From NCBI GenBank assembly GCA_018340375.1, contig JAFFJZ010000004.1:37360001-37424000 (forward strand): a DNA stretch of 64,000 bases, in the 5' to 3' direction. Position numbers and translations under genes: made by a program. Below, piece after piece: positions 42,241 to 54,439 of the stretch. The notes beneath the pieces were generated by a model, which was not told the origin of the DNA, ran no database searches, and was given only the letters and a program-made list of their open reading frames with translations. Origin of the DNA: Gonatopus flavifemur (lineage: Eukaryota; Arthropoda; Insecta; Hymenoptera; Dryinidae). How positions within the stretch are numbered: the stretch's first letter is position 1; every line of letters starts with the position of its first letter.

Positions 42241-44208
42241 GAGAAGAAACCGATTAATCAGAAATTCCGAAAAGATGTTTTGATCGTATGAAAACTTGAA
42301 ACGTTTATTTTCGGTAACGGATGAACTGATCAAGTTCGTAGTGTGCTTAATCGAAAGTGTGTAATCGTATTATATAATGAAAGTGTAGTTATTTTTTTGT
42401 GACACACAATATGTGTCGAGTTATTGTGCATTGAACATTTTTTCAGGAGGTTAAATCTCGGTTGAGCAGTAAAAGATACACGGTAGCGGACGACTTCTGC
42501 TTTCTTCACTTAAAATCAAAAAAACACTTATACATCTTTCGTTCAGGGTTTTTTCATATACTTGGCGTCGAGACGCTACCACGTCTCTTGATTTATATGT
42601 TATCATATATGATCTCTACAAAGTCCATATATGAATCAAATACGGTTTATATATGGAGCATATATGAATCATTTTTACTAGGGAACCCTTATGAAACCTT
42701 GCGGGTCTTGCACCTATCATAGGATCCATAAGTCTTTATCAGGTTTTGCTTGATATCTTCAGCAGGAGCGTTGCAATCAGCTCCTTCCATCATGTATTGA
42801 ACTTATTTACTGATTACTGTATCCCAAACGCACATTTGTTTGAATTTGGATTAATACTTTGGTAATTATAAACACATATAGAAGTTTCAGTATATTTACA
42901 TACTTTGGAAGGAAAAAATTTCTTTGTCTTTTCTGGTTTTCTGCCACGACTTGTTTCTATCAATGAAACTTCTTTAGAAAAAAAAATTTCAATTTGAAAT
43001 AACAAATTCGCAGAGAATGTTTTTATACTTTTCGATTAAACCTAAAACAAAATGAAGGAATCTCATAGTGTGTTTCTACTGACCAAATTGGATCACGTTG
43101 GACCACAATTGATGTTGCACGGATTGAAAACTGAATTCGTTCAAGTACTCCTGCTTTAAGAATTTTATTGAACCAATAGAATCTGCATCGGAATCGGTGG
43201 GTTCAATGAGATATTTTGAACAGGCGTACAAGAAAATTTTACGGTCATAGTTTGTAATTCCAAAAAAACAGGAAGGTCCAAAGAATATTCAGTGGAGGTG
43301 CATTGAACGTCCGGACATTAGATGGTCCGAACATTCCTTGAACATGAATGTACGTATAATGAACGTGAATTTCACCTAAAAGATCTGTGTCTTGGGGAAG
43401 TTACAGGGATGGAATATATAATTCGCAAGACATTTTCAGATCATCTGAAAGTGTGCTTTAACCGTGGTTAATAAAACCTATTCATTCCTATTGAATGTAA
43501 TAAATTCACATTGAAATTCGAATTCTGCACGTTCAATAGGAATGAATGGGTTTTTTATCAATCAGGGAAGAGGTCCCGAGAAAAATTTGCATTATATCTA
43601 AAACTCGCCTTGAAGAAGTCTAAAAGATATCTTCTAGATATCTAGTAAGAGTTCTAAAAGATGTTTCACTCAAGACATGTTTTGGATGTCTAAGACTGTC
43701 GCATAAGACTTCTTTTAGATATCTTTTTGTCTATGTGGGAGATAACAATTATTTGGGATGAGACTTCCAATTGTATTGTGCTCATCTCATAAGTGAAATT
43801 AGTTTCATGTTCACAAATGCCATCTCATTCAAATTAATAATTTGATTCAGAACGCTCTCTGATATGTAGCCCATAATACTAAAAGATCAAGAGACGCGGC
43901 AGCGTCTCGACGCCAAGTATATGAATAAACCTGGAAAAAGAACATATGAATCGAAAGGCAGAAGTCACGCACTACCGTGTATCTATCTCCTAAACCGAAA
44001 TTCAACCGGCTGAAAAAATTTTCAATGCACAATAACTCAACACATATTGTATGTTACGGAAAAATAACCACACTTTTACTATATAATTCGACTATAGACT
44101 TTCGATTGAGCATTGAACTTGATCCGTTCATGCGATACTGAGATATAGACATTTTCATTTTTCATGCGATCGAAATATCAGGATGTCTTGTTAATCGGTT
44201 TCTTCTTG
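42241..44208. mobile_element. inverted-repeat element, ~1.97 kb, no transposase
   Basis: 42241-42592 and 43882-44208 are inverted copies. They start AGAAGAAACCGATTAA and end at GAGACGCTACC-CGTCTCTTGAT. Each copy has two features that can pair: ACACGGTAGCG with CGCTACC, and the small hairpin GAGACG/CGTCTC. A single diverged third copy lies at 49551-49890. The interior has no recognisable gene. Interior sequence near 43600-43730 is rich in AGATATCT-like strings. Confidence 0.75.
43456..43562. mobile_element. small MITE, ~105 bp
   Basis: AAAACCTATTCATTCCTATTGAA pairs with TTCAATAGGAATGAATGGGTTTT. It lies inside the interior of the inverted-repeat element. Confidence 0.75.
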
Positions 44209-45413
44209 TACGATAGAATCTGTTCATCCAGTCTGTCTCTTTCTTTTTTGATGCTTGATATATATTGTATCTTTTTCTCTTCCCGATAGCGTTCGTTTCC
44301 GTATCTATATATGTATAGGTGTGTTGGTGTGTAGTTTAATTTACAGTGTGACAGGTTATGATACGAAATAATACGGAATGTGAGTTCATTAGTTTACTGT
44401 ATTGTAATCTAATCACAAAAAATTAGATTACAACACGATATGGATGAATCACAGGTTTTTATTATAGAATGAATTTGAATGAAATAATGATGAATGGCAT
44501 GTGGTGGATGTTTAGAGGTTATCATAAAATGAATGTAATTTCAATCACTAGTTTGTAATCAGAAATTGAAATTTATGACTACACATCAATAAGACCCTTG
44601 TGAAAATTTATTCGGTATCCGGCCGGATATTTGTGCTTCGGATTATTACACACCGATTATCCGGATTTTCAATATCTGAAAATAACGAGTATCCGGTTAT
44701 TCGGGAAACTCTCAACCCGGTCTATTCCTACATAAAACCTTCATTGGCTACGCCGAGTGTTCCGCATCGACGGAGATTTCGAAACCTATCAAAACCGATT
44801 AACACGTTTGATTTTGAGTAACTCGAAGCTGTTCATAAGATGTGAAATGAATCAATCTAATTTTTGTTCTATGACAAAAGACGGATTATATACAGAATCA
44901 ATATTCTCTTCCTGCATTTCCTCTGTTTCAATCGGATCAGTTCAACGTTATCAATAAATGAATACTTCTATTTAAGTGAAAATTGGATAGAAGATTTTCC
45001 AATTTTATGAATCAATAGAAGTAATCCCTCAAATAGTGACTACTTATTGTCGAAGGTAACTTTCGGTAATGTTTGTAATTTTCAATACTGCTAGCTATTT
45101 TTTTCGAAGCCTCAATCATAATGAAAACGTGGAAGTCTAGTATGATTTTTGATACACCTAATTGAGGATAGTGTTTGATGTGTTTAATTCGGAAAATGAA
45201 ATTGTGATGTCGTAAAAACAAACTTCCCACCTACTTGCCAAAATTCTTACAATTACGCGGTAAGATTGAGTAATTTCACTGCAACTGAGGTGTAGTAATA
45301 AACAAAGGAATACGTCATCCAAGAAAAATGATAGGGTACTTCACAAAAGTATCATTAAACGTGCGGTTTTCAAAGGAACGGATAATACGAGAAACTGACA
45401 GAGTAAGCTGCTT
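44209..45413. other. no gene seen; perfect and near-perfect small palindromes
   Basis: ATCCGGCCGGAT at about 44619, and CCGGATATTTGTG / ACACACCGATTATCCGG nearby. TTGTAATCTAATCAC / TTAGATTACAAC lies near 44402-44433. Open frames are short and unconvincing. Confidence 0.4.
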
Positions 45414-45448
45414 TATAAAAGACAAGCAGCATTTCAATCACATCAGTT
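45414..45448 (+). promoter_or_regulatory. core promoter: TATA box and TCAGTT initiator
   Basis: TATAAAA at 45414-45420 is followed by TCAGTT at 45443-45448. From the first T of TATA to the A of the initiator is 31 bases, the standard arthropod spacing. A short open segment with a splice donor follows directly. Confidence 0.6.
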
Positions 45449-45480
45449 TATGTGAAGTGATTATGCAGACATTGCAATGG
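45445..45480 (+). CDS. putative first exon of an unknown gene
   Basis: After the predicted start site at 45445 comes ATG CAG ACA TTG CAA TGG (45463-45480), then GTGAGTTTTAC, a good splice donor. A very short first coding exon ended by an intron is common in insect genes for secreted and cuticular proteins. No second exon could be fixed downstream before the MITEs at 46.7 kb, so the product is unknown. It may be a remnant. Confidence 0.4.
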
Positions 45481-46707
45481 GTGAGTTTTACTTCGTGAAA
45501 ATCTATCTTTTCATAGGAAAAAGATATCGTTTTATTCAGTCCTGTACATTGTGGTAGGCGAGGGAGAATATGTAATCAAAATGAAGAGGATCATGTTGTG
45601 AAACATTGGGAATATTGTATTACCATAAAAATATTATATATCCATGACACAAGTGTGATGTGTCTGATCAAACGAATCATGCATTCCCGTGCAGAAAGAT
45701 GTTTCCAAATGTCATGAGTGATCGAATGAATGAAATCTGCTCAGACAAATGTGGTCAGTTTTTCTTTAATAGTTATCATCATCATTATTATGAGGAATTC
45801 CTGCATGAAACTTCAAACACATGTGATGAAAACAATTTCCACTCACGTGATTGGGAAATTTCTTGAAATTTCAACTACATATGAATAAAAATTCAGTTTT
45901 TGAACTGTGAAACTGTAGCTGCACTCTTATTATTATGGAGAACATAATACATAAAAAATTGGCGATTCATTTACGTGCAACTGGATCCCTAATTCAATGA
46001 CCAAAGATTTAAAATTCAATTGACACTTGTATTTGGAAAATGAATGAACTCTCAAGAAATTTTCAAGTGTTGGTTTGTGTTTCAATTCCCTAATCAACAT
46101 TCAAAGTACGAACACTGTAAAGACTATGGGGAACTTTCTCTTATTCCAGTGGTTGATTTCACCCCCAGATCGCGGGGGCATTATTTTTTCATGAAAAATA
46201 GGGGATTTTTCCTCATCTCAGTGATGGATTCCACCCTCAAACACACATAGAAATAATCACTATCACCGAGAAAATATATTCTTGAATATTTTTGAGAATA
46301 CAAATTCTTGATAACAGCTGATATATTGCAGGCCCAAGAGAAATGTTCTTAAAACAAGGAAATATTTTTCTGGTTCAAGGGATGCATTCTTAGTTACAGA
46401 AAAATTATCTTGCATCAAGGATACATATCGTTCGAGAAATTGATTTCTCAGGACAAAAAATATGTTGTTTGTCACAGTAATTATCTTTCTCAGTCGATCG
46501 TGAAGGCATTATTTTTCATCAAGAATGGAAAAATTTTGCTCCATTTTAGAGAACTATTCTGCTCTTTGAGTGTTGAATCTTCCAAACAGTGAGAGAAAAC
46601 TGCATCAGATTATGGGAAGGAATCCCCCATCATGGATAAGTTTTACTGCCACTATTTTTTGAGGGAAAACTTCACAATTATTTTTGATTCGGAATACATT
46701 CTAACTT
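45481..46707. other. no gene recognised; possible intron
   Basis: AT-rich. GTGGTTGATTTCACCCCCAG and GTGATGGATTCCACCCTCA near 46150 and 46222 form a ~72-bp duplication. 46270-46480 has recurring AAATTCTTG/AGAAATG strings. Short open frames show no family. Confidence 0.35.
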
Positions 46708-47334
46708 CCCAAGCAGCACCAGAATATACTATGAACGTTCTTCGAATATTCGAAATATGGCCTATGCACATTCGAATGAGACCGTTTCATAGGTGCTATG
46801 CATACTCATCGAATGTATGTAATCGAATATACGACGATACGTTAATTGAACGTCGATTGAATGAATATCGTACATTTCGAATGTACTTTGTCCGTTCCCG
46901 GCCAGCAAAGCACTCCTAAATTCGCGTTTATGCTACTAGCAGTGCAACGGTAGCAACGTAGTAGCTTTCCCAAGATTTTGGCACTGCTTACTACCATAGC
47001 ATATATATAATGCAAACTATAACGTAGCACTAGCTCAGTGCTACCAGTATCACCAGGGAGTGCTACCAAGCAGTGCTTCCAGTAAGATACTATCAAGTTG
47101 CTCCCATTTTCACATTGAGTCCTGTATGTACAAGACGCTTTTGAATGTGTAAGTGGATGGTAGCAACACCGCTAGAAGCGCTGCTCTAATTTTGCTGGCT
47201 GGGTTTCAAGTATATTTGAAAAAATCTCTTTCGAACATTCTATGAACGTTCATTATATGTTCTTCGTATCTCATTCTTACATTCTACGAACGTTTCTATT
47301 TCGCCTATACTTTGGAATTCTGTTGCTGCTTGGG
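46708..47334. mobile_element. non-autonomous element, CCCAAGCAGC ends
   Basis: CCCAAGCAGCACCAGAAT pairs with ATTCTGTTGCTGCTTGGG. Between lie AACGTTC and GAATATTC strings and a nested second MITE. No transposase. Confidence 0.65.
46897..47203. mobile_element. nested MITE, 307 bp, CCCGGCCAGCAAAG ends
   Basis: CCCGGCCAGCAAAG pairs with TTTGCTGGCTGGG; TT flanks both ends (46895-46896, 47204-47205). The interior repeats AGTGCTACC several times. Confidence 0.75.
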
Positions 47335-47985
47335 GTGTAGCCTTGATTTCATATATTGCATTAATTTCAAGTATCAGACATCTGTCCAGTCACTTTGGTT
47401 GAGCTGAACTACAATTATTCCTCACAAGTTATAAACTAGTCTGTAGACAGAAGGTATACTTTCATATGCTTGATTTTTTTCAAACAGTCTAGGCATAATC
47501 TGCTTCACATTTGGTTACGATTCTGCATGGAAAAACAATATTTCGCTGGATGCATGGCTGTTTAGGATGTTATCCACTATGATTCTGTTTACGAAGATAT
47601 TGTGGAATAAGAAATACTCTTCATCAAAACTACACAAATAATGAAATCATATCAAATGTACCTTTTCTTATCACACATCTCTTTATAGTTTTCTTTCTGA
47701 AGAGATATGAAAAAGATTTTGAACAGTTAGTTCAGAATGAAATACATCCCCAGTCACTTTGGTCAGGCTTGAGTGTGGCCATTGTCGATCAGGGTATGCA
47801 AGGAGGATAATATTTTATAAATTATACCTTTGAAGTTTGAATCGTTTATTGAAACAAATTAGTGATCAAATAACGAGATACTCAGTTGTTAAAAACTGAG
47901 AATCTTTCAATGAATTATTGAAACGATGTTTCCAATTCCAACGAGTCAATTTGAGAAGATCAATAATAATTCATCAGATTTTGCA
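47335..47985. other. no gene recognised
   Basis: CCAGTCACTTTGGT occurs twice (47395 and 47750). GTTTGAATCGTTTATTGAAACAAATTA near 47835 reappears, diverged, near 63215, marking a dispersed repeat. Confidence 0.4.
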
Positions 47986-47989
47986 AGTT

Positions 47990-48610
47990 TGGATTTTCGT
48001 TCCGTTTTTCAAAACGATTCAAACTTCAACAACATTTATAAATTCACTATTTTTGAGCAGGTTGAACCTATCTGTTTGATAATTTTCTCGCGATTCTGGT
48101 TGCAGAATAATAGATACTGACAGACTCTCTATCAGGTATTATGGTATATCCATTATATCTTCGCCTGTAAAGAAATATCAAATAAACTTCAATAATCATT
48201 CTTGAGCAGGCATGGTATGATATTTTTTATCAATTGCCTACTAGCCTGATTGGAGAGATTGACGGTGGTTGGCTGTCCGTCAGAACTCATGGTATATCTC
48301 TGACTTCTAAAAGTATGTGGAGGGATTGCGAATAAACTTGAACCTTTTCCCTTGAGCATGCTGGATATGATCCCGTTGATCATTTGCCAACGACTCTAGT
48401 AGGAGAACCTGATAGCAGTAGACTGTCCGTAAGGGGGTTATGTTATATCCGATAAGATTGCACCTACAACGTAATGTATAAATTTGAATCATTCTCCTTG
48501 ACTAGGGCTTGTATGATTCATTCATTCATTAGCCTGTGGCTCTGGTTGGAGGAGCCGACAGTAGCAGACTGTTCATCAGGGATTACGGTATATCTCTGAT
48601 GCTTTTCTCT
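47990..48610 (+). repeat. ~148-bp tandem repeat, about four copies
   Basis: A block like GACAGTAGCAGACTGTCCATC followed by ATTACGGTATATCTCTGA recurs with GGTATATC or GTTATATC at about 48142, 48291, 48441 and 48587 (149, 150 and 146 bp apart). Confidence 0.85.
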
Positions 48611-49020
48611 GTGGAGGAATATTGTATGTAAAGGCATATTGTATTTTATGGACAATACATCATACAGAGCTTTTTACATTTTTCATTTTTCCATATGTGG
48701 CAAACAGATCTATAGCTTCCTCAAACTCTTCTCATGTTTTTTTCATAGATAACCTCTTTATTCATTCATTTTTCATCTACTTTTTTGTGTGATATACATT
48801 TCAAATTATTTGTATTTTATTGTTGTCCTAATTATATAAACCGTAACCAACAATGTGATTCATCCATTTTTTATGCAATTATTCTTTTAATATTATGATA
48901 ACCTGTTGACACATCACCTCATTGGCGGGTTATTTATTTATGTTCTTACATACCATACTGTAGTGAAATGAACGCTATTGGATGTTAGAAAAAAGGTAGA
49001 GACAGATACATGTATACTGA
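48611..49020. other. no gene recognised
   Basis: AT-rich flank. A diverged copy of the AACCTATCAA-type repeat lies at 48898-48930. Confidence 0.4.
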
Positions 49021-49124
49021 ATGCTTCCGATTGCGAAAGCCGCTGGCCCTAGGGGCCATGAATCGACCAATGGGAGTTTATTATCTAAGCCCCAGGGGCT
49101 ATTAATGTCTGCAATCGGAAGCAT
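49021..49124. mobile_element. small MITE with ATGCTTCCGATTGC ends
   Basis: ATGCTTCCGATTGC (49021) and its exact complement (49111-49124) bound about 104 bp; GGCCCTAGGGGCC and GCCCCAGGGGC lie inside. Confidence 0.75.
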
Positions 49125-49185
49125 CTTAGAGCATATACTACTGGAGCGAGCATTGCCTATGATTTCAATAGGAATAAGTGTGGTT

Positions 49186-49234
<49 letters not shown>

Positions 49235-49381
49235 ACTTTTAGGCAGTTGCCTCTCTTTTCATCCAATGAGATTTAAACAAAGATAGCACTGCCGAAAAGT
49301 CGGAACTCTCATCCTATCTTTAATTCAAACTAACCACATTTCTCCGTAGCATTTGCTCGCTCCAGTAGCATATGCTCTAAG
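49125..49381. mobile_element. MITE, 257 bp, 8-bp duplication, contains (GA)n
   Basis: CTTAGAGCATATACTACTGG pairs with the complement at 49350-49381. GGAAGCAT is duplicated at 49117-49124 and 49382-49389. A (GA)20 run lies at 49191-49230. It landed exactly in the terminal repeat of the neighbouring MITE. Confidence 0.9.
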
Positions 49382-49409
49382 GGAAGCATCACCTATCGCG
49401 AGAATTGAA

Positions 49410-49540
49410 AACCCGCCTCAAAGGCCTAAATACACAAGTCAAGTAAACGTGAACGTAAGGAACGGAAGCCCGCGCAGATCTCGTATATAGTTTCTGCGCA
49501 TCCGTTTCTTACTTTTACTTGGCTTGCGTGTCTAGACCTT
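49410..49540. mobile_element. inverted-repeat element, ~130 bp
   Basis: AAGGCCTAAATACACAAGTC ... GGAACGG pairs, with mismatches, with CCGTTTCTTAC ... GTCTAGACCTT. No target duplication was seen. Confidence 0.65.
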
Positions 49541-49550
49541 TAGATAGTGA

Positions 49551-49895
49551 AAATTTATCGTGATTAGAAGGAATTGATGATGAAACAGAATCGTAATATT
49601 TTGATCGCATCAAAATTTGAAACGCCTTCATCTCGGTATCAGATTACCTGAGATTGTTCGTAGTGTGCTTAAACGAAAGTCTGTAGTCGAATTATATGGT
49701 GAAAGTGTAATTCTTTTTCTATGGCATTCAATGTGGGACAAGTTTTTGTGAGTTTAAGATTTTTTGACTGTATCAAATCTTGGTTGACGTGTAAAGATAC
49801 ACGGTAGCGCACGACCTCTGCTTTTTCATTTTCCAATTTTTTTTCCAGGACTTTTTTCATGTACTTGGTGTCGAGACGCTACCGCATCTCTTGAT
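49551..49895 (+). repeat. third copy of the repeat bounding 42241-44208
   Basis: CGTAGTGTGCTTAAACGAAAG, AAGATACACGGTAGCGCACG and TGTCGAGACGCTACCGCATCTCTTGAT match 42330-42592 in the same order. No inverted partner is nearby. Confidence 0.8.
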
Positions 49896-50361
49896 CCTAT
49901 TTTTAACAAAATCATTTTATTCCGTAAAATTTTCCGGGAAACAACCATGTATTCAACAATATGGGCATTTAACATTGTTCTTCTCAACAGTATTATATGA
50001 AAAATCCATCAATAATCAAAGTTTTCGGCAGAGTGCATTGGATACTTTCGCACGTTCAAGTGGTACCCATTTAGGGTTGAAGACCAATACTTACTGACTG
50101 AAATTGTTTCGTTGTTGATCCAATATTGCTGTGAAACCGGTCAACAATGGTCAGTTTAATCATTGAGCCAGTACCGATTAGAATATGGAAATCACGTCGG
50201 TCCCTTATCGATTCGTAATTGGTAGACAAGCGTTGGTGGCCAATACCATCTCAACATCAACGCGTTCGTCACCGTCGCTTTGAAATTGGCATGTCTACGT
50301 GGGTATTGTAGTCATGTTTTTCATTGAAGTAACTATGAGAATCGCTGTGATAATGCATATA

Positions 50362-50935
50362 CCGGGTGTTTTAGAATTCGCTGAAAATACTTTACATACG
50401 TCATTCTGCAGTCAAGATACAATAATTTCTCGTATTGAAAGGATTTTTTTTGAGCTTAGTTTTTGAGATATGAGTATTTTCAGATTTTTTTTCAAATCCA
50501 AATCACTTAGAAGCATTGTGTAATGAATACTTCAGCCTAACGCTATTCGCTAAGTTGGGAAGCGGTGGATCTGTGGAGAAAAAATCGAACTATCCTGTTA
50601 TTATTTTTTTTTAAGCTATAATGATTTGAAGTTCCTGGGTTCTGATGGGCTGGAAGCCCAAAAATTTCAAATCGGTATAACTTTGGATCGAAAAATGATG
50701 GGATATTTCTATTCTTTTTCCAGAGATCTGCGTTTCTCTAATTCAGCGAATGTTATGAGGCTCAGGTATGTAGCATACAGTACTTTCGAGTGATTTGAAT
50801 TGAAAAAAAAAATCTAAAAATGTTTATAACTCAAAAATTAAGGGTCAACAAAATTTTTTCAATACGGGATATTATTGCATTTTGATCGCAGAATAACGCC
50901 TGTGAAGTTCTTTCAGTGAATGATGAAACACCCGG
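50362..50935. mobile_element. non-autonomous element, 574 bp, CCGGGTGTTT ends
   Basis: CCGGGTGTTTTAGAATTCGC pairs over about 100 bp with the right end, which finishes GAAACACCCGG. The flanks are TA and TG, fitting a TA duplication with one change. No transposase. Confidence 0.8.
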
Positions 50936-50939
50936 TGCT

Positions 50940-52045
50940 ATAGTGACTAAAAACTATACGAAGTTTTTATTAAATTACATTGCTATTCTCCACCTATAAA
51001 ATGATTGCAAGAATTGAAATTACTCAAATACATTGAATAATTGTATAAATTCAATTATATCTCACGACCGTCGTATTATCTGCCGACCACCGTGAGAGTT
51101 TTCAGATAATATAATACAAAGGTACCAAAATCCGAATTACCGAAAATATCTTCACGCACTAGACCCAGATAGCCACGCTTGTCCTTTACATAAGTACAAG
51201 GTGTGATGAACATCATATTGACACAAGTATGCATGATTTTCTACATCATGTATTGTACCACAAATCTTGTACTATTGAAGCGCATATATGTTACATAAGA
51301 TTTCAACTCCCTAATTTGAGTGCAACTCAACCATAAGTTGATCAAAAATCAGAATCCATCATAGTTTGAACAACATATGTAGTACGAATGCAGGTCACAA
51401 CTATGTGTTGTCTTGTCGTCAAGACGTGATGCAAATGAAGTAATGGAAGCAGAGGTAATGCCGCGCACGGGGTAATGACGCCCATAACTACAACTTGATA
51501 ACCACAGCGCGAGGAGACGCGTGACGCGGGCTGAAACGCGGGGATGCGACGCAGGAAACAGGCAATGACAGGTTTCGCTAGTCTGCTCGCAACAAGAGAG
51601 AGAAACGTGCGTAAGTGGATTTGCGGTCCCACTGATGTAATTTTTGGATGAATGTTTTCATCGATAAGTACGAAATTATAATACTTTTCTGTCGTAGCTA
51701 TTATTTATTGATGTAATTATATATTGTGTTTAGCGACAGTGAAACAATTGGGGATCAGTTTTAAACAGTGGACGTATAATTTTAACTTGAAATAAAAACG
51801 GTCGTTTGGGATTATGGCGCTCAGGTTAACGCCATTACCCCCAGTGAACACTATTTCCTCGTGTTTGATATTGTGTTTTTTCCTTCCAGACAAACCCAGA
51901 AACCGACCAAGAATCACCGCAACTTAACGATATAAAAAAGAATTGTGATACAAACAGCAAAGCGGCAGGAATGGATTGGGTGAACGGCATTCCCCCTGCT
52001 TTCCCTACAACCCATACAGCACAACAGTCCCTTCAAAGAGCCCCC
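50940..52045. other. no gene recognised; one GC-rich patch
   Basis: 51440-51620 is rich in CG dinucleotides (GCGCGAGGAGACGCGTGACGCG) unlike its flanks. The minus-strand open frame there (51342-51632) shows no family and no upstream signals. Confidence 0.35.
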
Positions 52046-52053
52046 GATATGAC

Positions 52054-52218
52054 AGTAAACATGAATTCATTATGAATACTTTGAATTCAGTTTGAATTCT
52101 TGATGAACAACTCAGTCGTTCACAAAGAGTTCATCTCATGAATTAATCAAGAACTATTCAAGCATCAAATATGTATTCATTTTGAGTTAATTCAATACAT
52201 ATTGAATTCATGTTCACT
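52054..52218. mobile_element. hAT-like MITE, 165 bp
   Basis: The ends AGTAAACATGAATTCA and TGAATTCATGTTCACT are inverted. The flanks are GATATGAC (52046-52053) and GATATAAC (52219-52226), 7 of 8 identical. The interior repeats GAATTCA. Confidence 0.75.
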
Positions 52219-52229
52219 GATATAACGGG

Positions 52230-53880
52230 AACTGTTGAAGAATTCTTTAAGAAGTTTATATGAATTCCAAATGGTCATGTGTATTGTCTGGGAAATGAGC
52301 GTCATGTGGCTATCTGGGGAATCAACTTTCTTCGGAATTCTCTTCGGTATGTTCACAAATTTATACTCTTCAAACACGGCGTACTTGTGGATTTTTCACA
52401 CCGAACGATTACACTCAATTTGTACTCATCGTACGCCAATAAAAAATCAGGAAATTGGAAAATATATACGAAATTCCATCTTGTTCACACAGAATGACAT
52501 CTGTACCTAATGTCAATCGAAACACAGGCACACCATAATTCCACTGTATCCACGCCCAATCCACCCTCGATTTCTATTCATCACGAAAGGAAAAAACGAA
52601 TATACACCCAATTTCACCCCATTCACATCGGGAAACTTCTGCACATAATTTGAACCGAAACAAGGATTCACAGAAAAAACTGAACTCTTAATTTTACCAG
52701 AGCTCCGGTGACTATACGGACGAAAAGGTACATATGTCACGTTTCCCGGAATTCTTGTCAGATTGACCGAGTTTTCGGTAAATTTTACAAGCATTCCGGT
52801 GGAGGTGATAACTTTTTCCGTGTACACTGGAATTCTACTGAATTCACACCCAATATGCTTTCAATTTCTACCGACCACAGAATTCTGGAGGCTGTTTCAT
52901 AGTGTGAAATGAGTGAGATAGCTTTCACCCAGACAGCACTACAGTCCTTTTTGAATTCGCAGAGAATTCACAGAAAAGAATGCTTTGAGAACTCTTTTTT
53001 GAGAATTCAATATGTCATTTGAAAGAATACTTGCAGTGCCAAAAGACTCCAAAAAGAATTCTTATTGAGTGCATATCAGAACTCGCAAAACATTCATCAA
53101 GACCACATACGGTATTCCAAAAGAACACCCACTATGCGACAAAACATGAATCCCCACGGAAGTTCAAGATGTGTTCTCAATTCGCCCAAATGAACATAAA
53201 ATGAAAGCAAGAACTTGAATTCTTTCAGAAGTTATTTGATATTCATTGAAATGTCAGACATTTAAAATGAGTAAAAATATTCATATTCAAAGCTTGGAAT
53301 CTTCAAATTGATTTTGTTTATCCAAGTATAAAAGCTAATAGATGATAAAATACCAAAGTGTAGTGGTAGTTGATTTCATTGCAATAACATGCAATAAATA
53401 AAATAATCCTATAATTATTGACATTAATGGAATAACATACAAACTCTTTAATACTATGATGAAATATTTTGAGGTTAGGATCTACTGTGGGTGAAAAAGA
53501 TGAATGCAATTTTCAAATTGTATCAAAATTTTTAATAATAGTTGAGAGACAAAAGTAGTTTGGGATTCATCTTGATCATTATGAAATTCAGAGCGAACAT
53601 TCAGTTCATTGAATTTTTTTGAAATTCATGAAATTATGATGCATAAAGCGTTGTTTTTTGTTTCTTTTAAATTCCCAGTATAAAGATTGAAAATCAGAGT
53701 ATGCTTTGAAAGTGTTATGTATAACGTAGGGAAAATACGTTGGAATTTTGAAAGTTCTGTGTTGAACATTGTAAGGTCCCATAATTTGGTAGTGTTCATA
53801 CTTAGCGCAGGTGAAGAAGTTCCTGATGTCCCGTACGAAAATATTTCGCTGAAATCATCATGAACAATCTCTGAAAAACT
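52230..53880. other. no gene recognised; GAATTC-rich remnants
   Basis: An imperfect hairpin pairs CGGAATTCTTGTCAGATTGACCG with CGGTAAATTTTACAAGCATTCCG (about 52748-52800). GAATTC and AGAATTCA strings are frequent, as in the MITE at 52054. Short open frames look spurious. Confidence 0.35.
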
Positions 53881-53942
53881 CCGCTTTTTCTCTGAAAAAA
53901 ACTCTGAGAATTTCTGAAAATTTGATGGAAAATCTAATATTT

Positions 53943-54067
53943 TTGAGAGGTGGGTGAATCTTTACGAAGCGAATCTTTTGTATAAAAAAATGTTCAATTT
54001 GTATCAAATTCTATAAAAATGTTATCAAAACTCGATAAGTATTTTATACAAAAGATTCGCCCACCTC
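53943..54067. mobile_element. MITE, ~125 bp, GAGGTGGG ends
   Basis: GAGGTGGGTGAATCTTT pairs with AAAGATTCGCCCACCTC. TAATATTT is repeated at 53935-53942 and 54068-54075; four extra bases at the left end do not pair. Confidence 0.75.
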
Positions 54068-54099
54068 TAATATTTCAGGAACATTCTGTATAAACTTTT

Positions 54100-54407
54100 T
54101 CAGACTTTTTTCAGAGGTTTTCAGAGTTTTTCAGACAAATAGGAACGAAATTGCACTCTGATAGAATTCTGACAAAACTCTGAGAAATTTCTGACTATTA
54201 AAAACTTCCAAAATTATATGAATACATTCATATTCTAAATTCAAATATCATATGTAGAGAAGTGTTTGAGAATGAAAAAATTTTACTTCAATAATCAGAA
54301 AAATGTTAGAAATTTTTCGGAGCTTTGTTAGAGTTTTTCAGAGTGCAATTTCGTTCCTATTTGTCTGGAAAAACAATTGAAAACCTCTGAAAAACTCTGA
54401 AAAAAGA
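54100..54407. mobile_element. inverted-repeat element with a perfect 30-bp core
   Basis: 54132-54161 (CAGACAAATAGGAACG...) and 54338-54367 are exact complements. Outside them CAGAGGTTTTCAGAGTTTTT and AAAACCTCTGAAAAACTCTG also pair. Confidence 0.8.
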
Positions 54408-54439
54408 CATGGTATGGTATTTCCATATTTTAAATTAGA

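Noticed and set aside
46632..46919. 95-codon frame
   Set aside because: It crosses the ends of two MITEs and shows no conserved motif.
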